From positions 1 through 64,000 of the forward strand of contig CAMYLY010000011.1 of assembly GCA_947259405.1 (NCBI GenBank): a DNA stretch of 64,000 nt. The letters run 5' to 3'. The DNA comes from an uncultured Gemmatimonadales bacterium (lineage in GTDB: Bacteria > Gemmatimonadota > Gemmatimonadetes > Gemmatimonadales > GWC2-71-9). The position numbers and the translations under genes were made by a program. The notes under the pieces are model-generated. The model saw only the letters and a program-made list of their open reading frames with translations, was not told the origin of the DNA and ran no database searches. How positions within the stretch are numbered: the first letter of the stretch is position 1; every line of letters starts with the position of its first letter. Positions 51,048 through 59,155 of the stretch are shown here, piece after piece.

Positions 51048-52108
51048 CCGCCGCCACTCTCACACGAAAATTCGAATCGCGTCCCGCGGACGCGTTCGAC
51101 TTTCACGACATCCTGTACACGAAGGCCGACCAGATCGCGACGATCACGATCAATCGGCCGAAAGCCTACAACGCCTATTCGACGGAAGCGCTCGAGGAGT
51201 TGGAGCGGGCCTTCCGCGACGCTGCCTTCGACGATGCCGTAGGGGTGATCGTATTTACGGGAGCGGGGGATCGGGCGTTCTGCACCGGCGGCGACGTCAA
51301 GGAGTACGCCGACGCATATGTGCGGACACCACGCGACTATTGGAAGTACATGGCGCGCTTCCGTGCGTACATCGAGAGCATCATCAATACCGGCAAACCG
51401 GTGGTCGCACGCCTGAACGGCATGGCCGTCGGTGGAGGTAACGAGAGCCAGCTCGCCTGCGACCTCACGGTGATGGCCGAACACGCCATCATCAAGCAGG
51501 TCGGGACCCACGTCGGGTCCGTCGCGTGCGGCGGATCGACCCAGTGGCTGCCACTCGTGGTCGGCGATAAGCGTGCCCGAGAGATTCTGATGCTCAACGA
51601 GCCCATTGCTGCCCACGACGCCAAGGCCTGGGGGTTGGTGAACTGGGTGGCTCCCTCCGTAACGAAGGATGGTAAATGGGTGGAGGGCGCCTCCCGATCC
51701 GAGATCAAGAGCGCGCAGCGCGGTAAAGATGGGTACGCCATCGATCTCACCAAGCTCGACGAACTCACCCAGGATGTGGCCAAGCGACTCCTGGCGTCGT
51801 TCCCAGAATGCACACGATATACGAAGCAGCAGACCAATTTCTGGAAGGATCTCGCCTGGCACTCGACGGCCCGGCACGCACAGGATTGGCTCAGCTTGCA
51901 CTACACGTGTTGGGAACCCGCCGAAGGGATGCAGGCCTTCGTGGAGAAGCGTGCGGCGCGATACGATCTGCTGCGCGAGCGCGCTGCTCAGGGGAAGTCA
52001 TCGGAAACGCCGTGGGGCGCGTGGGTACAGGCGTGCCAGGCATGTGGAGCGAAGGGTCTTCCAGCGGATCACGGATTCTGCGGGGCATGCGGCGCATCGC
52101 TCTCGTAA
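51044..52108 (+). CDS. oah: 6-oxocyclohex-1-ene-1-carbonyl-CoA hydrolase-like protein with C-terminal zinc ribbon
   Basis: A 354-residue crotonase-fold protein. NRPKAYNAYSTEALEELERA, DRAFCTGGDVKEYADAY, LNGMAVGGGNESQLACDL, THVGSVACGGSTQWLPLVVG and LASFPECTRYTKQQTNFW align in order with my recollection of Oah/BamA, which hydrate and open the ring after benzoyl-CoA reduction. Beyond the usual end there is an extra tail with C331, C334, C346 and C349, a zinc-ribbon pattern I do not know from Oah. The start is ATG 51044, coupled to the TetR stop. The position beside dch and bcr genes supports the call. Confidence 0.82.
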   Translation: MTAATLTRKFESRPADAFDFHDILYTKADQIATITINRPKAYNAYSTEALEELERAFRDAAFDDAVGVIVFTGAGDRAFCTGGDVKEYADAYVRTPRDYWKYMARFRAYIESIINTGKPVVARLNGMAVGGGNESQLACDLTVMAEHAIIKQVGTHVGSVACGGSTQWLPLVVGDKRAREILMLNEPIAAHDAKAWGLVNWVAPSVTKDGKWVEGASRSEIKSAQRGKDGYAIDLTKLDELTQDVAKRLLASFPECTRYTKQQTNFWKDLAWHSTARHAQDWLSLHYTCWEPAEGMQAFVEKRAARYDLLRERAAQGKSSETPWGAWVQACQACGAKGLPADHGFCGACGASLS

Positions 52109-52800
52109 CCGGCGCCGGTCGCGGGATCGGCCGCGCAGTCGCGGACGACTTAGCGGAGACCTGCGACGTCGTCGGCATGGATCTCGACTTCCCGTCCGAC
52201 ACGCCGGGGTTCCACTCGGCAATGAAGGTTGACGTACGAGACTCGACGGCCGTCAACGATGCGGTCGCCGCTGTGCTCGACGCGCACGGTCGTATCGATG
52301 TGGTGGTGTGCGCGGCAGGGATCGTCCGCGATGGCGTGAGCTGGAAGATGGACGACGCCGATTGGGCGCAGGTGCTCGATGTGAATCTCACGGGCGCGTT
52401 CCGCGTCGCTCGAGCAGCAATCCCCGCCCTACGTGAGGGAGGAGGGGGACGGATCGTCCTGATCAGTTCAATCAATGGCATTCGCGGCCGGTTTGGCCAG
52501 GCCAACTACGCGGCGTCCAAGGCTGGCCTTACCGGACTCGCACGCACGCTCGCGGTCGAGTTGGCGCGTTTTCACGTGACGGTGAATGTCGTGGCACCGG
52601 GGTTCATCGAAACGGAGATGACCCGCGATCTGCCTGCCGACGTCCGCCAGCGCAGAGTGGACCAAACGCCGCTGGGGAGGTCGGGCACCGTCCAGGACGT
52701 CGCGGCGATCGTCCGCTTTCTCACGAGCGACGATGCTTCGTTCATCACGGGTGCGGTGATCCCGGTCGATGGTGGTCAGCTCCTTGGGCGGGTCGCATGA
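52087..52800 (+). CDS. Short-chain dehydrogenase/reductase (FabG-like)
   Basis: A 237-residue classical SDR. LVTGAGRGIGRAVADDL binds the nucleotide, VCAAGIVRDG and DVNLTGAFRVARA follow, and the catalytic Ser-Tyr-Lys are in LISSINGIRGRFG and QANYAASKAG. ATG 52087 lies 22 nt inside the oah 3' end. Azoarcus bzd clusters also carry an SDR gene (bzdZ) beside the ring hydrolase and dienoyl-CoA hydratase genes. Here it may oxidise a hydroxyacyl-CoA after ring opening, or duplicate the Had step. Confidence 0.88.
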   Translation: MRRIALVTGAGRGIGRAVADDLAETCDVVGMDLDFPSDTPGFHSAMKVDVRDSTAVNDAVAAVLDAHGRIDVVVCAAGIVRDGVSWKMDDADWAQVLDVNLTGAFRVARAAIPALREGGGGRIVLISSINGIRGRFGQANYAASKAGLTGLARTLAVELARFHVTVNVVAPGFIETEMTRDLPADVRQRRVDQTPLGRSGTVQDVAAIVRFLTSDDASFITGAVIPVDGGQLLGRVA

Positions 52801-53558
52801 GCGCACCAGTGATGGTTCGAGCTGACCAAGGCACCGGCACGATCACGCTCGATGCGGCTCCCCTCAACATTCTGACGCGGAGCATGCTCAAGAGCGTACG
52901 GGACGCATGCTCTGAATTGGGAAGCGACAACGATCTCCGCGCCGTGGTCATTGATGCGCACGGAAAGCATTTTTCCGCAGGCGCGGACGTAGGGGAACAT
53001 CTTCCTCCGACCTACGCGGAATTGATTCCCGAGTTCGTCAATACGATCCACACGGTGGCCAGCATGCCGTGCCCGGTGATCGCCAGTGTCCAGGGCCGGT
53101 GCGTGGGCGGTGGATTCGAGCTCGCGCTCGCGGCCGACATGATCGTCGCAGCCGACAACGCGAAGTTCGGTCAACCGGAAATCGCTCTGGGGGTACTCGC
53201 CCCTGCCGCCTGTGTGCTCCTGCCACGCAAGTGTCCGCCCAACATCGCCGCCGAGCTGCTGCACACGGGGAAGCTGATCGATGCGGCGGAGGCCGAGCGC
53301 ATCGGCCTCGTGAATCTGGTCGTCCCCGCACCGGAACTGAGCGATCGTACAGCGACTTTCGTTGCATCCATCACGGAGCATAGTGCGGCTGCTCTTCGGA
53401 TCGGGAAGCAGATGATGAATCCGGACAGCGACACGCTCGCCGATCATTTGGCCCGCGCGGCTGCCCGATATGTCGACGATCTGATGAGCACGCGAGACGC
53501 TGTCGAGGGCCTCACGGCCTTTCTCGAGAAACGCCGTCCCACCTGGAGTCATCAGTGA
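52797..53558 (+). CDS. dch: Cyclohexa-1,5-diene-1-carbonyl-CoA hydratase
   Basis: A 253-residue crotonase that adds water to the dienoyl-CoA made by benzoyl-CoA reductase. [55 protein letters not shown] and [20 protein letters not shown] match the Dch/BzdW type better than ordinary enoyl-CoA hydratases, and the C-terminal [20 protein letters not shown] is also typical. Start and stop overlap the neighbouring genes (ATGA, GTGA). Confidence in the exact substrate comes from sequence plus position. Confidence 0.85.
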   Translation: MSAPVMVRADQGTGTITLDAAPLNILTRSMLKSVRDACSELGSDNDLRAVVIDAHGKHFSAGADVGEHLPPTYAELIPEFVNTIHTVASMPCPVIASVQGRCVGGGFELALAADMIVAADNAKFGQPEIALGVLAPAACVLLPRKCPPNIAAELLHTGKLIDAAEAERIGLVNLVVPAPELSDRTATFVASITEHSAAALRIGKQMMNPDSDTLADHLARAAARYVDDLMSTRDAVEGLTAFLEKRRPTWSHQ

Positions 53559-54727
53559 GCGCGCGGCTGGAGTTGTTTCCCGCCTGGCGGGGCAAGCCGA
53601 TCGACGAGGTGCTCTACGAGTGCCGCGAGTTGCTCGAGGACATGACGTTTCCCACGGTCGTGCGCTGGCGTGAAGCCGGGGGGAAGGTCGCCGGCCACTT
53701 TCAAGTCTATTTCCCCGAGGAGATCGCGCACGCCGCGGGCATGCTACCGCTCAAGCTGCGTGGGGCCGCGGTCGAACCCACGAAGAGTGATTCGCACTTC
53801 GGGTCATATCTCTGTTCGATCCTCAAGACATCGCTCGAGCTGGTCCTCAACGGTCACGTCGAGCTCGACCTCTTCGTGACGCATCCGATCTGTGATGCGG
53901 CCCGCAACCTCGCGGGCATCTGGGGCCGCAATTTCGAGTACCCTTGCCAGATCCTTTACCTACCACAGAACCCGAACTCGACGCACTCGACCACGTATCT
54001 CACGAACGAATACGCGCGGCTGCGAGGGGTGATCGAGACCGTGGCGGGACGGGCAGTGACGGATGACGCTCTTCGGTCGAGCATCGAAGTGTACAACCAC
54101 AACCGTCGGCTGCTACATGAGCTGTATCAGATCAAGCGGGAATCACCCTGGCTCGTTTCGGCGGACGAGGCCTACACGCTCGTCGCGATTGGCGGGCTCA
54201 TCATGCGCGAGGAGCACAATGCGCTCCTGGAGGCCGTCCTGCCACAGATACGGTCGCGTGCCGTCAAAGAGCAAGACCGCATACGCGTCGTGTTTGACGG
54301 TGGCTTCTGCGAGCAGCCGCCGCTGGACCTCATCCGAGCGATCGGCCGGTCATGCTACGTCGTGGACGACGATCTCATGATCGGATTGCGCTGGATCCTC
54401 AATGACATCCCGTTGGATGGGGACCTCCTGGCGAACCTCGCCGACGCGTACGTCAATGACTCGTCGCATAGCCCGGTGCAACACGACCTTCGTAAACCCA
54501 AGGAGCAGATGCTGCTCGAGCGGATCCGATCGTCCGGGGCCGGGGCCGCCATCATTACGGCGGCGAAGATGTGTGAACCCGGGTTGGAGGAGCAGGTCGT
54601 ACACACACGGGCCCTCGATCGCGAAGGCATCCCGTACTTCGTGACCGAGTTCGAAGAGAACATGACGAGTTTCGACCACCTCGAGATTCAGCTCGAGACG
54701 TTCGTCGAAAACATTCTATTCGACTGA
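53555..54727 (+). CDS. bcrC: Benzoyl-CoA reductase subunit C-like (2-hydroxyacyl-CoA dehydratase family)
   Basis: A 390-residue subunit of the catalytic (substrate-reducing) half of ATP-dependent benzoyl-CoA reductase. [39 protein letters not shown] and [17 protein letters not shown] are diagnostic, with the last Cys and that in [12 protein letters not shown] as likely [4Fe-4S] ligands. [13 protein letters not shown] is near the end. Length matches BcrC/BadD/BzdN. GTG start overlapping the dch stop. In the complex it pairs with BcrB, and electrons arrive from BcrAD. Confidence 0.88.
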   Translation: MSARLELFPAWRGKPIDEVLYECRELLEDMTFPTVVRWREAGGKVAGHFQVYFPEEIAHAAGMLPLKLRGAAVEPTKSDSHFGSYLCSILKTSLELVLNGHVELDLFVTHPICDAARNLAGIWGRNFEYPCQILYLPQNPNSTHSTTYLTNEYARLRGVIETVAGRAVTDDALRSSIEVYNHNRRLLHELYQIKRESPWLVSADEAYTLVAIGGLIMREEHNALLEAVLPQIRSRAVKEQDRIRVVFDGGFCEQPPLDLIRAIGRSCYVVDDDLMIGLRWILNDIPLDGDLLANLADAYVNDSSHSPVQHDLRKPKEQMLLERIRSSGAGAAIITAAKMCEPGLEEQVVHTRALDREGIPYFVTEFEENMTSFDHLEIQLETFVENILFD

Positions 54728-54737
54728 GGCGCTACGC

Positions 54738-56033
54738 ATGACGGTCAACGTGGATCACGACACGATCGTAGGACGGGGGAACCGTGACGGTGCCCAGCTG
54801 TTCCGGGACTGGTTTGCCGATCTGACCGCGGCGGCTCATGCGCAACGTGGTGGTGCCTACGTGTTCGTCATGGGCAGCCTGACCGAGCTGCTTCGCACAT
54901 TCGACTTTCCGATCGTCTTTCCGGAGATCAACTCGCTGCAGACCGCGGTCCGTCGCATTGCACACGAATATTTGGGGGAGGCGGAGGACTTCGGCTACTC
55001 ACCCGACATTTGCGGATACGTCAAAGCCGACGTTGCCACACAACTCCGGGGTGGCGACCACCCCATGGGGCAGATTCCCAAGCCTACATTGGCGGTGCTC
55101 ACCAACGCCTGCAACACCTACATCAAGTGGGCCGAGATTTGGGAGCGGATGTACGAGATCCCCATTGTCACCATCGATGTCCCTGGCTCACGCGCCGCCG
55201 GCCAGGCGTCCGACACGGGGTCGTTCGAGAGCGATCGGCGGTATGTGCAGCACCAGATCGAAGAACTGATCCCCGTCTGCGAGCGGGTATCCGGGATCGG
55301 TTTCGATATCGATCGCCTCCGCGAATCCATGCAGCATGCGAATGTCATGTCGCGCTCGTGGAAGCGGCTGCTCGACTTGAACGCGAACCGGCCGTCCGTG
55401 TTCAACGCACTCAGTGACGGCACGATCTACCTTGGTGTGGCCAATGGATTCCGGGGGACCGCGGCGGGCGCCCGGTACTTCGCGGAACTCGTGGACGAGA
55501 TGGAATACAAGGCGGAGCACGGAATCGGCACACTCACTGAGGAGCTCTACCGCCTGATCTTCGTCGGCGTCCCGTGCTATCCGATCTTCCGTCGCTTCAC
55601 GGAACTGTTCACCGAGTGGGGCGGCACCTTCGTGAACTCGACGTACCTCTGGTTTGCTTCCGGAGGTTCGAACGTGGGGTTCGAATACGACCTCGACCGA
55701 CCCCTCGAGTCGCTAGCCGAAGGACTGCTCGTCGGTGTCCGGGACGCCATGGACAGCATGTTCTTCCAATCCGAACTCCTCGTCAGCATGGCCGACGACT
55801 TTCATGCGGACGGGATCGTGTACCACCCCATCAAGAGTTGCCGGACCGTGTCGACCGGACTGGCCGACACGCGGCGTCACGTGATGAAGGAGCGTCCGGT
55901 ACCGAGCCTCTTCATCGAATCGGATATGATGGACCGGCGCGTGGTGTCCGAAGCGCAACTCAAGAACCGTGTCGACGCATTCTTCGAAGGCCTCGCGGCT
56001 CGGAAGACTCGCGCGGCGGTCACAGCGGACTAG
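54738..56033 (+). CDS. bcrB: Benzoyl-CoA reductase subunit B-like
   Basis: A 431-residue subunit. [60 protein letters not shown] and [20 protein letters not shown] follow the BcrB/BadE/BzdO pattern closely. Later Cys are in [11 protein letters not shown] and [13 protein letters not shown]. Conserved Cys ligate the [4Fe-4S] cluster of the active site in this family. It starts 10 nt after bcrC and ends 8 nt before bcrA, the same order as in Thauera. Confidence 0.9.
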   Translation: MTVNVDHDTIVGRGNRDGAQLFRDWFADLTAAAHAQRGGAYVFVMGSLTELLRTFDFPIVFPEINSLQTAVRRIAHEYLGEAEDFGYSPDICGYVKADVATQLRGGDHPMGQIPKPTLAVLTNACNTYIKWAEIWERMYEIPIVTIDVPGSRAAGQASDTGSFESDRRYVQHQIEELIPVCERVSGIGFDIDRLRESMQHANVMSRSWKRLLDLNANRPSVFNALSDGTIYLGVANGFRGTAAGARYFAELVDEMEYKAEHGIGTLTEELYRLIFVGVPCYPIFRRFTELFTEWGGTFVNSTYLWFASGGSNVGFEYDLDRPLESLAEGLLVGVRDAMDSMFFQSELLVSMADDFHADGIVYHPIKSCRTVSTGLADTRRHVMKERPVPSLFIESDMMDRRVVSEAQLKNRVDAFFEGLAARKTRAAVTAD

Positions 56034-56041
56034 GAATCGCC

Positions 56042-56854
56042 ATGGCGCTCGCTGCCGGAGTTGACGTTGGATCCACCCAAACCAAAGCCGTGGTCATCGA
56101 CGAACGGTGTGCTATCGTTGGTCGGTCTCTCACCGATACAGGTGCCAACGTCATCCGCGCCGCTGAGCAGGCGTTTCAGGAGGCGCTGCAAAACGGCGAT
56201 CTTCGCGAGGAGGAGGTCGAGTACGTCGTGGGAACGGGATACGGCCGCTACAAGGTCACCTTTGGCAATACGCAGGTGACCGAAATCAGCTGTCATGCGC
56301 GCGGCGCGGTACAGATGTTCCCGTCCACACGCACCGTCGTCGACATGGGTGGGCAGGATACGAAGGCCATTCGCGTCAGCGCCGATGGGGAGATCGTGGA
56401 CTTCTGCATGAATGACAAGTGCGCGGCCGGTACGGGACGCTTCCTCGGGGCCGCGTCGACGGCTCTCGACATCCCGCTTGACCAGCTCGGGCCCACGGCA
56501 CGGCGCGGCGAGCGGCCTGTGAAGATCAGCACGACGTGCACCGTGTTCGCGGAATCCGAAGTGTTGTCGTGGTTGGGCAAAGGCAAGAAGATCGAAGACA
56601 TCCTGTTGGGCGTGCACCAGTCGATCGCTTCTCGGTCGGTCGGACTGTTGCGCCGCGTCGGCGTAGAGGACGAGGTCACGTTTACCGGCGGCGTCGCACG
56701 GAACGTGGCCATGGTGGACGCGCTGAACGAACGGCTCGAGCACCGCGTCAACGTGAGTGAGGAATCGCACTTCATGGGCGCGCTGGGCGCCGCCCTATTT
56801 GCGCTCGATCACATCCTCACGAGCAGAGTCCCAGCCGGTACGGGAGGAAGCTGA
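56042..56854 (+). CDS. bcrA: Benzoyl-CoA reductase ATPase subunit A-like (short form)
   Basis: A 270-residue ASKHA-fold ATPase of the BcrAD/BadFG/HgdC family. [17 protein letters not shown] and [12 protein letters not shown] are the phosphate motifs. C127 ([11 protein letters not shown]) and C166 ([11 protein letters not shown]) are the two Cys that bind the cluster shared between subunits. Thauera BcrA is much longer (over 400 residues). Here it is as short as its partner, more like BzdP/BzdQ or HgdC. ATP hydrolysis by the A-D pair drives low-potential electron transfer to BcrBC. Confidence 0.87.
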   Translation: MALAAGVDVGSTQTKAVVIDERCAIVGRSLTDTGANVIRAAEQAFQEALQNGDLREEEVEYVVGTGYGRYKVTFGNTQVTEISCHARGAVQMFPSTRTVVDMGGQDTKAIRVSADGEIVDFCMNDKCAAGTGRFLGAASTALDIPLDQLGPTARRGERPVKISTTCTVFAESEVLSWLGKGKKIEDILLGVHQSIASRSVGLLRRVGVEDEVTFTGGVARNVAMVDALNERLEHRVNVSEESHFMGALGAALFALDHILTSRVPAGTGGS

Positions 56855-57672
56855 TGCGGTTCACGGCTGGCATCGACATCGGCTCGACCTACACCAAGGC
56901 CCTGATCCGGCGAGACGACGGGGAGATCGTGGGACGCCACATGCACCCTACCGGTTTCAAGCTCGCGGAGGCGGCGACCCAGACTTACCACCGCGCCCTG
57001 GATGAAGCCGGCCTGGAGCCTGGCGACGTGAGCTACATCGTCGCCACCGGCTTCGGTCGACATCAAGACCGGCTCTCCGATGTGCAAGTCACCGACCTCA
57101 CTGCAGCGGCCCGTGGTGCGGCAGCACTCTTCCCCAACACGAGGACCATCCTGGATGTCGGCGGGCAGACGATGAAGGCCTCACGCCTCAGCGAGGGGTG
57201 GAAGGTCAAGTCGTTCCGCCTGAACGACAAGTGCGCAGCGGGAACAGGGGCGTTTCTCGAAAAGACGGCGCACTACATGGGCTACAACACGGAAGAAATC
57301 GGCCCGCTGGTGGACACGTCCAAAGAGTCCATTCCCATCTCGGGCGTGTGTGCCGTCTTCGCCGAATCGGAAGTGATCAATCACCTGTCACAAGGGGTCC
57401 CGCCCGCGGACATCATGCACGGTGCCATCGTTTCGCTGGTCGGCAGGTCCGTGCAGCTCATGAAGCGCGTACGCATGGAACCCGAGTACACGCTGATCGG
57501 CGGCATTCTCCGGTTCAGGCGGATGATCGAGGTGATCCGCGACCAGCTCGACGCCGAGGTCAACGTCCCGCGTGGTGACCTCGTGCAGTTTACGGCGGCG
57601 CTCGGCGCGGCCATTCTCGGACACCGTCGCCTGGAGAAGCGGGCCGGCGACACCGCCGAAGCCACAGCATGA
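56854..57672 (+). CDS. bcrD: Benzoyl-CoA reductase ATPase subunit D-like
   Basis: A 272-residue paralogue of the preceding subunit. TAGIDIGSTYTKALIRRDDG and ILDVGGQTMKASRL are the phosphate motifs, and C127 ([11 protein letters not shown]) and C166 (SGVCAVFAESE) are in the same positions. FRLNDKCA and PPADIMHGAIVSLVGRS are typical of BcrD/BzdQ. ATG shares its A with the bcrA stop (TGATG) after a good GGGAGG site. Two similar short subunits allow a heterodimer around one [4Fe-4S] cluster. Confidence 0.88.
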   Translation: MRFTAGIDIGSTYTKALIRRDDGEIVGRHMHPTGFKLAEAATQTYHRALDEAGLEPGDVSYIVATGFGRHQDRLSDVQVTDLTAAARGAAALFPNTRTILDVGGQTMKASRLSEGWKVKSFRLNDKCAAGTGAFLEKTAHYMGYNTEEIGPLVDTSKESIPISGVCAVFAESEVINHLSQGVPPADIMHGAIVSLVGRSVQLMKRVRMEPEYTLIGGILRFRRMIEVIRDQLDAEVNVPRGDLVQFTAALGAAILGHRRLEKRAGDTAEATA

Positions 57673-57983
57673 GGACACCCGATGACGCAGGCAAGGCTGC
57701 CCGATCGCTCGGCCTGATCGTCGAGCAGGAGGCGCGCCGGGTGTTGAGCGATACGCAGCTCCAGTCGGACCCCGCCCGCATCGCCGACGGGTGGGAGCGG
57801 AGATTTGTCACGGACGCCGGTCGGCTCGATGAGGTCGTGCAACTGTATGAGGAGCTGGGATATGACGTGGTTGCCGATCCCATCAGCACGGGAGACCTCG
57901 GCGACGACTGTGAAGACTGCCATCTGGTCGCGTTGCGCCAGTTTCGCATGGTGTACACGCGGCCGCGGGGGGGACCACGATGA
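57669..57983 (+). CDS. Small conserved-looking protein with a CxxCH motif
   Basis: A 104-residue acidic protein coupled at both ends by ATGA overlaps to bcrD and had. It contains RLDEVVQLYEELGYDVVADP, a helix-strand unit, then DDCEDCHLVALRQFRMVYTR with C81, C84 and H85. There is no signal peptide, so c-type haem attachment at this CxxCH is unlikely; a metal or cluster site is more plausible. I recall similar 'CxxC...IYTR' small proteins only as hypotheticals. Its place inside the operon suggests a helper or electron-transfer role for the reductase; this is inference. Confidence 0.65.
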   Translation: MRTPDDAGKAARSLGLIVEQEARRVLSDTQLQSDPARIADGWERRFVTDAGRLDEVVQLYEELGYDVVADPISTGDLGDDCEDCHLVALRQFRMVYTRPRGGPR

Positions 57984-59002
57984 AGGCTGCCGTGCTTCGC
58001 AAGGGGAGCCCCACGCTCGAGGTGCTCGATGTGCCGACACCGGCCCCAGGACCGGGTCAGGCGCTTGTCGAAATCGCAGCGTGCGGGATGTGTCATACCG
58101 ACCTGCACTATCTGGATCACGGCGTGTCGACTTTCAAGGCGCCGCCCATCATCCTGGGACACGAGCCCGCGGGCACCGTCGCGGCTCTCAGCCCCGATGT
58201 GACCAACGTCAGTGAAGGCGACCGAGTTCTCATCCCCGCAGTGCTGTCGTGCGGGCGCTGTTCGTACTGTCGAGCAGGTCGGGAGAACCTCTGTGACCAC
58301 CTGGCAATGTTGGGCAACCACATCGACGGCGCGTACGCCGAATACGTGGTCGTCCCCGCAAACGAACTCGTTCCCGTCCCTGACGACTTGAGCTTAGAGC
58401 AGGTCAGCGTGGTAGCCGACGCAGTGTCGACCCCCTATCACGCCGTCACCAAGCGCGCGAAAGTGCGCCCAGGCGAGACCGTGGCGGTCGTCGGATGCGG
58501 AGGCGTGGGTCTCAATGTCGTCCAATGCGCCGCAGTGGCCGGTGCGTCGGTGATTGCCGTCGACATCAATGATGATCGGCTCACGATCGCCCGAGAGCTC
58601 GGCGCCTCCGAAACCCTGAATCCCACGACCACTGATCGACCCGACAAAGCCCTGCGAAAGCTCACGGACGGCGGCGTAGACGTCGCCTTCGAGGTGATCG
58701 GCAAGCCCGACACGATCGGATTGGCATTCAACGCGCTGCGGCGAGGCGGCCGAGTGTGCGTGATCGGGTTCTCACACGAACCGGTCGAGCTGGCTGCGTC
58801 GAAGATCATGTTCTACGAGCTCGAGGTGATCGGGAGCTTGGGCTGTGGCGGGGGCGAGTATCCGGAGATCATCCGCCTCATCGAGGAGGGCCGGCTCAAG
58901 CTCGACCCAATCGTGAGTGGGACGATCCCGCTCGAGCAGATCAACGATGGCTTCGACAAGCTGCGGGCCGGCCAGGGCATTCGATGGGTCGTGACCCCGT
59001 GA
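57980..59002 (+). CDS. had: Zinc alcohol dehydrogenase, probable 6-hydroxycyclohex-1-ene-1-carbonyl-CoA dehydrogenase
   Basis: A 340-residue medium-chain dehydrogenase. C38 in ACGMCHTDLHYLDHG and H61-E62 in LGHEPAGTV form the catalytic zinc site. C91, C94, C97 and C105 (SCGRCSYCRAGRENLC) hold the structural zinc. VVGCGGVGLNVVQCAA binds NAD. On sequence alone it is a general alcohol dehydrogenase. The setting after bcrCBAD with dch and oah makes the Had/BzdX step, oxidation of the hydroxy-enoyl-CoA, the best reading. Last gene of the coupled operon. Confidence 0.8.
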   Translation: MKAAVLRKGSPTLEVLDVPTPAPGPGQALVEIAACGMCHTDLHYLDHGVSTFKAPPIILGHEPAGTVAALSPDVTNVSEGDRVLIPAVLSCGRCSYCRAGRENLCDHLAMLGNHIDGAYAEYVVVPANELVPVPDDLSLEQVSVVADAVSTPYHAVTKRAKVRPGETVAVVGCGGVGLNVVQCAAVAGASVIAVDINDDRLTIARELGASETLNPTTTDRPDKALRKLTDGGVDVAFEVIGKPDTIGLAFNALRRGGRVCVIGFSHEPVELAASKIMFYELEVIGSLGCGGGEYPEIIRLIEEGRLKLDPIVSGTIPLEQINDGFDKLRAGQGIRWVVTP

Positions 59003-59155
59003 CTGTTTATGAAGAAAGGCGTAAGGATATATGAAGTGTCGCCCATCGCCTGGAACGACCGTGCGCTGCGGTGGTAGGATTGCGGAACCCCTCAATGCGC
59101 CATTTTTCGGACGCGCATGCCAACACCAGAGTAACGAGAAGGGAGGACGCGTCGT

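Noticed and set aside
57909-57923. CxxCH in the small bcr-operon protein as a c-type haem site
   Set aside because: The protein has no signal peptide and c haem is attached outside the cytoplasm, so a metal or cluster site is more likely.
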